Assembly (NCBI GenBank): GCA_021848825.1
Contig: JAJZTQ010000002.1
Span: forward strand, 149,563-213,562
DNA: 64,000 bases
DNA from: Pseudomonadota bacterium
GTDB taxonomy: Bacteria; Pseudomonadota; Gammaproteobacteria; Burkholderiales; JABEVD01
Direction: 5' to 3'
This document shows positions 42,369-49,877 of this stretch, one piece after another (within the stretch, counting starts at the first letter, position 1; every line of letters begins with the position of its first letter). A program made the translations under genes and the position numbers. The notes beneath the pieces are model-generated. The model had not been told where the DNA came from and made no database searches. It saw only the letters and a program-made list of their open reading frames with translations.

Positions 42369-43412
42369 TCACGGATGGTTCTGCGGAGCAAAACCCGCCT
42401 CCTTGCAGAGGTATTGCCATGTTTTTTCGTCGAAAACAGCCTTCTTCCAGGTTTCTTTGTAGGCCTTCAACACCGTCTTCAATGCGGATTCGTCGAACTG
42501 TGCGCCACGGAAGCGGGTGTTCCTGAGGTTGGCCTGCACGAAACACGCGCCTCTCAGGTTTGCGCCGTCGAAGTGGGCATCCTGCAGGAAAGCCCTGTTG
42601 AACCGGGCGCCGGCAAGGTCGGCATTTTCCAGGCGCGCCGAAACAAGGTTTGCTTCGTGGAGATTGGCATTCGCAAGACAAGCATCCCTCAGCCTCGCTT
42701 CCTGTAGATTACAGCCTGAAAGTCTCGCATTTTCGAGATGCACGCCGATTCCCTTCGCGCGGTAAAGGTTCGATTTTCCGAGATTCGAATGGCTCAAGTC
42801 GGAGAATGCGACGTCTACATCGGAGAGATCCAGTTCATTCAGCCTGATGCGCCTGAAATAGGCGCCGGCCCAGTCGAGTCCCGCCGCGTCGAGCTTCCAG
42901 GACCTCAGATTGACTTCCATCGCCTTTTCGAATCCGTGGACCAGGATCTTCTTGACCGGGTTCGGGAGTTCGTCGACCTTGAGGGCTGCGAGTATCACCC
43001 TGAAGACCTGTTCGTGAAGATGGGGATATTCGGGTTTCAGAAAAATCAGAATGGATGTCGCCGCGGTCATCATCGCGGGAAGGCCTGAATCGGACGCAAG
43101 CTTTTCGACCGTGCCCGCGAATCGTTCGTCCGCTCTGCGCTGGTTCTCGTCCCTTCTTTCTTCCCTGTTCTTCTGGTATTCGCTCAAGGTCTTGATGGCC
43201 GTCCCACCCAGGGTCCCCAGCGCAAGGACGATGGTGATGAGCGATCCGTAACGGCCGCTCCAGCTCGAAAGCGCGTCATTCTTGAGTTCCAGTTCCCTGA
43301 TTTCCTGTCTGAGCTTCAGATTCTGGAGGTTCGATTCAGCCGGAAGCGCTTCTGCCTGGCAGGTCATGCAGAATGCTGCAGTGAAAAGAGCCAAGCCCCA
43401 AGCCTTCCCCAT
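42369..43412 (-). CDS. exported or membrane pentapeptide-repeat protein
   Basis: 347 residues from the ATG at 43412, which has GGGGAG upstream and opens a signal-like segment (MGKAWGLALFTAAFCMTCQA). A second hydrophobic helix covers about 55-75 (GSLITIVLALGTLGGTAI) after a charged coiled stretch. Residues about 175-310 hold roughly two dozen A(N/D)LXX-type pentapeptides forming a right-handed beta-helix, with a short C-terminal cap. Longer starts lie upstream of its promoter and are rejected. Function is unknown; DNA-gyrase-protecting members are cytosolic and lack the membrane helix. It has its own promoter with a palindrome in the spacer. Confidence 0.85.
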   Translation of the reverse strand: MGKAWGLALFTAAFCMTCQAEALPAESNLQNLKLRQEIRELELKNDALSSWSGRYGSLITIVLALGTLGGTAIKTLSEYQKNREERRDENQRRADERFAGTVEKLASDSGLPAMMTAATSILIFLKPEYPHLHEQVFRVILAALKVDELPNPVKKILVHGFEKAMEVNLRSWKLDAAGLDWAGAYFRRIRLNELDLSDVDVAFSDLSHSNLGKSNLYRAKGIGVHLENARLSGCNLQEARLRDACLANANLHEANLVSARLENADLAGARFNRAFLQDAHFDGANLRGACFVQANLRNTRFRGAQFDESALKTVLKAYKETWKKAVFDEKTWQYLCKEAGFAPQNHP

Positions 43413-43437
43413 TTTTTTCTCCCCGAACCCATAATCA

Positions 43438-43465
43438 AACATAGCTCCGGCCGGAGCAGAGTCAA
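43438..43465 (-). promoter_or_regulatory. promoter with palindromic spacer
   Basis: On the minus strand: TTGACT (43465-43460), 16-nt spacer, TATGTT (43443-43438), upstream of the pentapeptide gene. The spacer is almost filled by the perfect palindrome GCTCCGG-CCGGAGC (43444-43457). A dyad between -35 and -10 is where MerR-type activators and some repressors bind; the factor is unknown. Confidence 0.5.
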
Positions 43466-43479
43466 GGGCGGGTCGAATT

Positions 43480-45267
43480 TCAGTAGCCGAGCGCGCGGGC
43501 GCCCTGGTAGAAGACGAAGCTGACGAGCCAGGCAAGGCCGAGCGACCAGGCGAGCGAAAGCAGCATGAAGCCGTTGCTTTTCGATTCGCTTCTCAATGTG
43601 GCGATGGTGGAGAGACAGGGGGTGTAGATCAGGGTGAAGAGCATGAAGCTGTAGGCCTGAACCCAGTCGAGCTGGTGCGCCATGAGATTCATCAATCCGG
43701 CCCCCTGCATGCCGTAGATCACGGCAAGCGAACCGATCACGATTTCCTTCGCGACGAAGCCGAAGATGAGGGCAATGGCGAGCTTCTGGTTGATGCCGAT
43801 CGGGTCGAGCAGAGGCGAAAATGCGTTCCCTATCATGCCGGCAAGCGTCTGCGGGCTCGCAGGCGGCACATCGGTCGGGATATGGGTGAGGAGCCAGACC
43901 AGGACCACGCCTGCGACGATGAATTTCGTCGCGCGGTTGAGGAAGTGATGCACTTCGTGCCAGCCTCTCAGGAGCATCTGCCTGAAGGTGGGGAAGCGGT
44001 AGGGGGGAACCTCGAGAATGAAAGGTTCGGTGTTCTGATACCGCTTCTTGAAGAGCACTGCGGTGAGCAGCGCCGTTGCAAAGCTGAAAAGATACATGCT
44101 GAAGAGCACGAGCGGCGCGTCCTTGGCCGGAAATATCGCTGCCGTGATGAAGATGAAGACCTGCAACCGTGCGGAGCAGAGCGAAAAGGGAATCACCAGC
44201 ATGGTGAGGAGCCTGAGGCTCCTGGTTCTCATCACCCTCGTTCCCATCAATGCCGGGACGTTGCAGCCGAAACCCATCAGCAGCATGACGAATCCCCGCC
44301 CGTCCAGCCCCAGTCGCGACATCAAGGCATCCATCAGGAAAGCAGCCCTCGAGAGATAGCCGGTGTCCTCGATGATCGCCATGAAGAGGAAGAAAAGGAT
44401 GATGATGGGAACGAATGTCGCGACGGTTCCCACGCCGTTGTATATGCCGTCGAGAAGAAGCCCCTTGACCAGGAATGGGGAATGGGAAAAGAGCGGATCG
44501 AGCGCCGCATGGCGGAAGGTGTCGAGCATCCAGGTCACGCCATCCTGAAGCGGCTTGCCGAAGATGAAGATCGCCTGGAAAGTGAGGTACATGACGAGGA
44601 AGAAGAGCGGCAGCCCCGCCCATGGGTGGAGGAGCACGCTGTCCAGACGGGAGGTCAGGTTGTCGGAGAGCTGGGCCGGGATATCGACCGTCTTCTTCAG
44701 GATCTCTTCCATTTCCGATTCTATCCTGTGGTCGACGGCGAGCATTTCGCGCAGTGACTCCAGCCTGACGGGGCGGCTTTGTTGCAATACTTGTACGAGC
44801 AGCTTGTAGGCTTCCTTGTAGCCTGTTCCGTATTTCGCGCTGAGCAGCAGGACGGGCAATTCCAGCATCTCGGAAAGCTTTTCAGGATCGACAGTGATGC
44901 CGAATTTCTTCGCCTCGTCTGCCATGTTGAGCAGAATGATGGCCGGGAGGCCGAGCTGCTTGATCTGCATCACCAGACTCAGCTGGCGTTCTATCTGGGA
45001 AGTATTGAGTATGACGAGCAGCTGGTCGACAGGATTGTTCTCGAGAAAATGGCGAACGACCTGTTCGTCGTCGGAGAATCCGTGCAGGTCGTAGATGCCG
45101 GGCAGATCGACGATTTCGACCATGTCCTTTCCCAACAGGACCTTCGCGCCGAGCAGGTCGACAGTGACGCCCGGCCAGTTCCCGGTCCTGGAAGAGGCAC
45201 CGGTGATCCTGTTGAAGAAGGTGGACTTGCCCGTATTGGGCATGCCGAGCAGGGCGATGCGTTTCAT
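43480..45267 (-). CDS. feoB: ferrous iron transporter FeoB (short form)
   Basis: Inner-membrane Fe(II) uptake protein driven or gated by a G domain. 595 residues, shorter than the Escherichia coli protein (773). G motifs: GMPNTGKST at 8-16, DLPG at 54-57 and NMAD at 114-117. Several membrane helices follow; the first gate motif is visible as CSARLQVFIF. The start overlaps the feoA stop by 4 nt. No feoC-like gene is present. Under likely Fur control through the site upstream of feoA. Confidence 0.96.
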   Translation of the reverse strand: MKRIALLGMPNTGKSTFFNRITGASSRTGNWPGVTVDLLGAKVLLGKDMVEIVDLPGIYDLHGFSDDEQVVRHFLENNPVDQLLVILNTSQIERQLSLVMQIKQLGLPAIILLNMADEAKKFGITVDPEKLSEMLELPVLLLSAKYGTGYKEAYKLLVQVLQQSRPVRLESLREMLAVDHRIESEMEEILKKTVDIPAQLSDNLTSRLDSVLLHPWAGLPLFFLVMYLTFQAIFIFGKPLQDGVTWMLDTFRHAALDPLFSHSPFLVKGLLLDGIYNGVGTVATFVPIIILFFLFMAIIEDTGYLSRAAFLMDALMSRLGLDGRGFVMLLMGFGCNVPALMGTRVMRTRSLRLLTMLVIPFSLCSARLQVFIFITAAIFPAKDAPLVLFSMYLFSFATALLTAVLFKKRYQNTEPFILEVPPYRFPTFRQMLLRGWHEVHHFLNRATKFIVAGVVLVWLLTHIPTDVPPASPQTLAGMIGNAFSPLLDPIGINQKLAIALIFGFVAKEIVIGSLAVIYGMQGAGLMNLMAHQLDWVQAYSFMLFTLIYTPCLSTIATLRSESKSNGFMLLSLAWSLGLAWLVSFVFYQGARALGY

Positions 45268-45497
45268 CCTGCCTTCACGTCTATCTTGTTCGCATCATCC
45301 CGTCTCAGCATGAGATCCGTCGTGCCGATGCGCAAATGGAGCGGGCCTGAGAAACGGCCGAGCCTCAGAATCTGCACGCGCTTGCCGATGCGAAAACCCA
45401 TCGCCGCAAGCCTGTGGTAGAGCTCGTCCTCCGCATGCAATGCCGTGATCACGCCCGATTGACCGGGAGAAAGGGCAGACAGTTTGACGGTAGTCAT
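45264..45497 (-). CDS. feoA: ferrous iron transport protein A
   Basis: Small cytosolic SH3-like partner of FeoB, 77 residues (MTTVKLSALSPGQSGVI..., with LAAMGFRIGKRVQILR and GPLHLRIG). The start codon is 13 nt from a Fur-box-like palindrome; no clear ribosome site is visible in the T-rich gap. Operon with feoB (4-nt overlap). Confidence 0.93.
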   Translation of the reverse strand: MTTVKLSALSPGQSGVITALHAEDELYHRLAAMGFRIGKRVQILRLGRFSGPLHLRIGTTDLMLRRDDANKIDVKAG

Positions 45498-45507
45498 GAA
45501 AAAAATC

Positions 45508-45528
45508 TGAATGAGAATGGTTCTTATT
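45508..45528 (-). promoter_or_regulatory. Fur-box-like operator of feoAB
   Basis: AATGAGAA (45510-45517), TGG, TTCTTATT (45521-45528): inverted repeat with 7 of 8 matching positions and the A/T-rich ATGA-AAT character of Fur sites. It lies immediately upstream of feoA. Iron-responsive repression is the expected role. Confidence 0.65.
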
Positions 45529-45606
45529 GTCTCAAAATTCCATCGGCTTGAAAAGGGTTTTTGCTCCGGTCAATCAGCTTTTTCTAATGAACCCCCCATT
45601 TTCAAC

Positions 45607-45622
45607 CTGTCAAACTTGACAG
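45607..45622. promoter_or_regulatory. perfect palindrome upstream of rpoS
   Basis: CTGTCAA-AC-TTGACAG, a 7+7 perfect inverted repeat 92 bp before the rpoS start in the feoA-rpoS divergent region. It includes a TTGACA hexamer, but no -10 at standard spacing was found. Candidate operator only. Confidence 0.35.
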
Positions 45623-45713
45623 AGACAATATCAGACAAAAAAGCTATGAAATGTACTAGTATTAACCGTTGGGGGCGGTTTGATATCAAAAAGCGAATAC
45701 GAAGGGAAAAATC

Positions 45714-46643
45714 ATGATAGCCGACAAGGAAGACTTACCTTTCGAAGAAGCAAGTCCTGTCGAGGAGGAGCGCCATTTTGCTGCAGATGACCCGGTATTC
45801 GACGCAATACAGATCTATTTCAACGAGATAAGGAGGAAGCCGCTGCTCAGGGCGGACGAGGAATTGCGGCTTACCCGGCTCGTGAAGCAGGGGGATTTCG
45901 AAGCCAGGCAGAAGATGATAGAGCACAACCTCAGGCTGGTCGTCAAAATCGCGAGGCATTATGTCAACAGGGGGGTCGCGCTCCTCGACCTGATCGAGGA
46001 AGGCAATCTCGGTCTGATGCATGCGCTTGAAAAATTCGATCCGGAATTGGGCTACCGTTTCTCGACTTATGCGACCTGGTGGATCAGACAGAACATCGAG
46101 CGTGCGATCATGAACCAGTCGAGAACCATCCGCCTTCCCGTCCATGTGGTGAAGGACATCAATGTCGTATTGCGCATCACGCACGAGATCGAGGCGCATG
46201 GCGGCGATGTCTGTGTCGAGACGATAGCCAGGAAGACTGGCATGACAGAGGAAGAGGTCAGACGGGTGATCCAGCAGAACGAGAAAATGCTTTCGCTCGA
46301 TGCGCCGCTCGACATCGACCCCATGCTTTCGATAGGCGAGGCCATTCCGGACGAACAGCACCTCCAGCCCGATCTCTTGATGGAGAACGTCGAAATGGAA
46401 AGGCTGGTCAACGAGTGGCTGGGAAAGCTCAACGAGAAACACAGGATCGTCATCGAACGCCGTTACGGGTTCAACGGCAGCGACATTTCAACCCTGGATC
46501 AGATCGCCCAGAGCATGGACTTGACGAGGGAGCGCATCCGCCAGATACAGAGCGAGGCATTGCGCGAACTCAGGGGCCTGCTGCTCAGGATGGAAGTGAC
46601 GAAGGAGATGCTGATCCCTGGAAATTTCCCTGCAGAAATATGA
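45714..46643 (+). CDS. rpoS: stationary-phase sigma factor RpoS
   Basis: 309 residues. Region 1.2-2: AIQIYFNEIRRKPLLRADEE, then NLRLVVKIARHYVNRGVALL and EEGNLGLMHALEKFDPELGY. The -10 recognition helix FSTYATWWIRQNIERAIMNQ is intact. Region 4.2: LDQIAQSMDLTRERIRQIQS. The RpoS-like features are the absence of a long region 1.1 and of the large non-conserved insert of RpoD, and the motif SRTIRLPVHVVKDIN. Start ATG 45714 after GAAGGGAAAAATC. No nlpD lies upstream. It directs general stress and stationary-phase transcription. Confidence 0.93.
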   Translation: MIADKEDLPFEEASPVEEERHFAADDPVFDAIQIYFNEIRRKPLLRADEELRLTRLVKQGDFEARQKMIEHNLRLVVKIARHYVNRGVALLDLIEEGNLGLMHALEKFDPELGYRFSTYATWWIRQNIERAIMNQSRTIRLPVHVVKDINVVLRITHEIEAHGGDVCVETIARKTGMTEEEVRRVIQQNEKMLSLDAPLDIDPMLSIGEAIPDEQHLQPDLLMENVEMERLVNEWLGKLNEKHRIVIERRYGFNGSDISTLDQIAQSMDLTRERIRQIQSEALRELRGLLLRMEVTKEMLIPGNFPAEI

Positions 46644-46661
46644 ATGCATCGAACTGAATCT

Positions 46662-47084
46662 TCATTTTTTCTCGAAAAGGCGGAGATATCGGCCATAGCC
46701 TTCCTTTTCCATTTCTTCGAAAGGAATGAATCTGAGGGCGGCTGAATTGATGCAGTAGCGTTTTCCGGTCGGAGCGGGACCATCGTCGAAAACATGACCG
46801 AGATGGGCGTCATGGCTCCTGACCTCCGTCCTCGTCATGAAATGGGAATGGTCGGCTTTTTCCAGGATGTTCTCCGGGTCAAGGGGCTTCGTGAAGCTCG
46901 GCCAGCCTGTTCCTGAATCGAACTTGTCGAGCGAACTGAAGAGCGGTGCACCGGAGACCACATCGACATAGATGCCGGCCTCCTTGTTGTTCCAGTAGGC
47001 ATTGCGAAACGGCGGCTCTGTTCCGTTTTCCTGGGTGACGTAATATTGCTCGGGATCGAGCCTCTTCTTGATTTCTTCCTTCAT
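46662..47084 (-). CDS. msrB: peptide methionine-(R)-S-oxide reductase
   Basis: Reduces methionine-R-sulfoxide in oxidised proteins. 140 residues: [54 protein letters not shown] and catalytic C111 in [10 protein letters not shown]111 is the only cysteine: the two CxxC zinc pairs and a resolving cysteine are absent, so it should be a one-cysteine, zinc-free type. Ribosome site GGAGGTTCGTC-like. Convergent with rpoS, 18 nt apart. Confidence 0.95.
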   Translation of the reverse strand: MKEEIKKRLDPEQYYVTQENGTEPPFRNAYWNNKEAGIYVDVVSGAPLFSSLDKFDSGTGWPSFTKPLDPENILEKADHSHFMTRTEVRSHDAHLGHVFDDGPAPTGKRYCINSAALRFIPFEEMEKEGYGRYLRLFEKK

Positions 47085-47272
47085 GACGAACCTCCAACAG
47101 GTTTCCCGGAAAATGCCGCATTCGGCCTGAAGTCGAAGGCAGGGCCTGCCGTAAACAACAGGGGATAGCCGTAACTACGATAGTCGAATAGGGAGGGGAT
47201 GGCAATGGCGTTTTGCCGGTTCCGGCCGAAATTTGCCGCTTTCGGTCCTAAAATGGGCATAACAGGGCAGGT

Positions 47273-48721
47273 ATGCTATTTGCTGACAATGACCGGATGG
47301 AAACCACACTCGATCCCCAGGACTGGGAAGAATTCAGGAAACAGGCCCACAGGATGCTGGACGACATGATCGGCTATGTGGAACATGTGCGAGACAGGCC
47401 GGTATGGCAGCCCATACCCGAAGAAACGAGGGCGAATTTCAGGGAATCGCTTGCCCAGAGACCCATGTCCCTCTCGCGCGTTCACGAAATCTTCATGCAC
47501 GATGTGCTTCCCTACACAGTCGGCAATGTTCACCCCGGATTCATGGGCTGGGTGCATGGCGGCGGAACCCCGGTCGGGATGGTCGCCGAGATGCTCGCTG
47601 CAGGATTGAATGCGAATCTGGGCGGGCGTGACCAGATGCCGATCGAGGTGGAAAAGCAGGTGACGGCCTGGGTCAGGGAGATTTTCGGCTTCCCGGAAAC
47701 GGCGAGCGGCCTGTTCCTGACCGGCACTTCCATGGCGAATTATGTCGCACTGCTGGTCGCAAGACGCGCTTTTCTGGGGACGGACGTCAGAAAAAAGGGG
47801 ATCAGGGATCATCGCCTTTGCGCCTATGCTTCGAGAAGCGCGCACGGCAGCATCGCCCAGGCTTTCGATCTCGCTGGCATGGGGACAGATACCCTGAAAT
47901 TCGTTCCAGTGAACGAAAAATTCGAAATGGATGTCGAAGTTCTGGCTGAAATGATAAGAAAGGACAGGGAATCCGGTCTTTCCCCCTTTTTTGTCGCAGC
48001 AACGGCGGGGACCGTCGATACCGGCGCGATAGACAATCTGGAGAAAATCGCCGAAATCGCCGAGGCGGAGGGATTGTGGTTCCATGTCGACGGCGCCTTG
48101 GGCGCCCTCGCCATGCTCGCGCCAGAGATTGCGCCCAGGCTGAATGGAATCGAGCTTGCCGATTCGATCGCTTTCGATTTCCACAAATGGGGGCAGGTGC
48201 CTTACGATGCGGGATTCATTCTCGTCAGGGAGGGCGAACTGCATCGAAGCACTTTCGCCGCTCACGAGCCTTACCTGATGCGGGAAGGAAAGGCGCTTGC
48301 AGCAGGTTCCCCCTGGCCTTGCGATTTCGGACCGGATCTTTCACGCGGATTCAGGGCATTGAAGACCTGGTTCACGATCAAGGTTTATGGCGCGGAAAGG
48401 CTCGGGCAGGCCATTTCCGGAACATGCGAACTCGCGCGCTATCTCGAGTCGAGGATACTCGAAGAACCCGAGCTCGAGCTCCTCGCGCCCGTTTCGCTCA
48501 ATATCGTCTGCTTCGGCTATCGGGAAGGGGACAATGCCGAAATAGCGGCAGGCATTCAGGAGTCGGGGATTGCAGCGCCTTCCACGACCATGGTCAAGGA
48601 CAAGCTTGCCATCAGGGCGGCGATCGTCAATCATCGCACTGCAAGGGAGGATATCGATGCCCTGGTCGATGCTGTCGTCGCTTTCGGAAATTCGCTATCA
48701 AGGGGGGAGAATGGGGAATGA
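47273..48721 (+). CDS. group II PLP-dependent decarboxylase homologue
   Basis: 482 residues, fold type I, similar to aromatic amino acid and glutamate decarboxylases. PLP lysine K305 in DFHKWGQVPYDAG, PLP-ring aspartate D273 in HVDGALGA and the stacking histidine in SRSAHGSIAQAF are present. The catalytic-loop tyrosine expected before the RGFRALK segment of aromatic decarboxylases is not seen; the loop reads AAGSPWPCDFGPDLSRGF. Decarboxylation is therefore not assured. Start ATG 47273 follows GGGCAGGT (alternative ATG 47297). It opens a three-gene operon with an ATP-grasp-like and another PLP protein. Substrate unknown. Confidence 0.85.
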   Translation: MLFADNDRMETTLDPQDWEEFRKQAHRMLDDMIGYVEHVRDRPVWQPIPEETRANFRESLAQRPMSLSRVHEIFMHDVLPYTVGNVHPGFMGWVHGGGTPVGMVAEMLAAGLNANLGGRDQMPIEVEKQVTAWVREIFGFPETASGLFLTGTSMANYVALLVARRAFLGTDVRKKGIRDHRLCAYASRSAHGSIAQAFDLAGMGTDTLKFVPVNEKFEMDVEVLAEMIRKDRESGLSPFFVAATAGTVDTGAIDNLEKIAEIAEAEGLWFHVDGALGALAMLAPEIAPRLNGIELADSIAFDFHKWGQVPYDAGFILVREGELHRSTFAAHEPYLMREGKALAAGSPWPCDFGPDLSRGFRALKTWFTIKVYGAERLGQAISGTCELARYLESRILEEPELELLAPVSLNIVCFGYREGDNAEIAAGIQESGIAAPSTTMVKDKLAIRAAIVNHRTAREDIDALVDAVVAFGNSLSRGENGE

Positions 48722-48740
48722 AATTCAAAAGGAAGGCCTG

Positions 48741-49877
48741 ATGGGACTTGCCAGGCTGATGAAAATGGCTTTCGATGGAATCGATCTCGCGCCGATCGGG
48801 GAGGCGCTGATCAGGCGTGCCGAAGCGGAGGCCAAGGACGCAGAGGCGCTGATGGATCTTTCAGTCGTGCTTCAGTTGAGGCAGAATCGGCATCTTGCGC
48901 TGGACGTGCAAAGACAGGCGCTGGCGACGAAGATCCTCTACCATCTTCCTGCAACCGGAAAGCCAGCCGTCAGGCTGCTGGCGATCATGGCGCCTGGCGA
49001 TCTGATGACCAATACGCCGCTTGAATTCCTGGTCGAAGGCAGCGACATCTCGCTTCACATGCTCTATGTGGGGGAGGGGCTGCCGCCAGCGCCGAAGCTG
49101 CCCGAACACGATCTTGTTTTCATTGCGGTCGGCGAATCGACGAAAAGCGATCCCCTGCTCGAGGAACTCTCGCAGGTTTCATGGTCGAAGCCGGTTCTGA
49201 ATCGCCCTGCGGACATCCTCAAGGCTTCCAGGGAAGCGGCCCCGGTTCATCTCGCAAAAGTGCCCGGGCTCTTCATCCCCGAAGCCAGGCGCGTTTCAAG
49301 GCAGGCGCTTCTTTCCCTGCGAAATTTCCCCTTCATCGCGAGGCCTATCGATTCCCATGCCGGGCAGGGGTTGGAAAGAATGGAAAACCCGGAACAGACT
49401 GCAGCCTATCTCGACAGGATGAGTGACTCGGAATTTTACGTTTCCCCCTTCATCGATTACAGAAGCAGCGATGGTCTCTACAGAAAATACCGCGTTGCGC
49501 TCATCGATGGGCGGCCTTACGCAGCCCATATGGCGATTTCGGCAAACTGGATGATCCATTATGCCAATGTCGGCATGATCGACAGCCCAGAGAAGAGGCA
49601 GGAGGAGGAGCGCTTCATGAACAATTTCGACGCGGATTTCGCAAGCCGCCATCGCGAAGCCTTCAAGGGCATATACGAAGGGCTGGGGCTCGATTATGTG
49701 GTGCTCGATTGCGCGGAAACGAAGGAAGGGAAACTGCTCGTTTTCGAGGCGGATACGGGGGCTGTCGTGCATGCCATGGATCAGGCCGACATTTTTCCCT
49801 ACAAGTCGCCTCAGATGCGAAAGGTGTTCGCAGCCTTCCGCCAAATGCTCCTGGGGGCGATGCGTGCGGGCACTTAG
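48741..49877 (+). CDS. ATP-grasp-like protein
   Basis: 378 residues from ATG 48741 (MGLARLMKMAFDGIDLAPIG), with AAAGGAAGG upstream; ATG 48711 is an alternative that would overlap the previous stop. Residues about 1-60 look helical and TPR-like (LIRRAEAEAKDAEALMDLSV). Residues about 160-378 resemble an ATP-grasp ligase: R201 in FIARPIDSHAGQG, then YRKYRVALIDGRPYAAHMAI and VVLDCAETKEGKLLVFEAD. The usual final E-x-N is E-A-D. Such enzymes join a carboxylate to an amine via an acyl phosphate. Substrates unknown. The next gene overlaps its end by 14 nt. Confidence 0.75.
   Translation: MGLARLMKMAFDGIDLAPIGEALIRRAEAEAKDAEALMDLSVVLQLRQNRHLALDVQRQALATKILYHLPATGKPAVRLLAIMAPGDLMTNTPLEFLVEGSDISLHMLYVGEGLPPAPKLPEHDLVFIAVGESTKSDPLLEELSQVSWSKPVLNRPADILKASREAAPVHLAKVPGLFIPEARRVSRQALLSLRNFPFIARPIDSHAGQGLERMENPEQTAAYLDRMSDSEFYVSPFIDYRSSDGLYRKYRVALIDGRPYAAHMAISANWMIHYANVGMIDSPEKRQEEERFMNNFDADFASRHREAFKGIYEGLGLDYVVLDCAETKEGKLLVFEADTGAVVHAMDQADIFPYKSPQMRKVFAAFRQMLLGAMRAGT

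Noticed and set aside
42200..42526. 108-codon + strand frame near the pentapeptide gene
   Set aside because: Runs antisense into the pentapeptide gene, lacks a convincing ribosome site and has no recognisable features.
43675..44757. 360-codon + strand frame over feoB
   Set aside because: Antisense shadow of feoB, rich in His, Glu and Arg, as expected for reversed membrane codons.
45511..45717. 68-codon + strand frame upstream of rpoS
   Set aside because: No ribosome site; it spans the Fur-like box and palindrome and has low-complexity basic composition.
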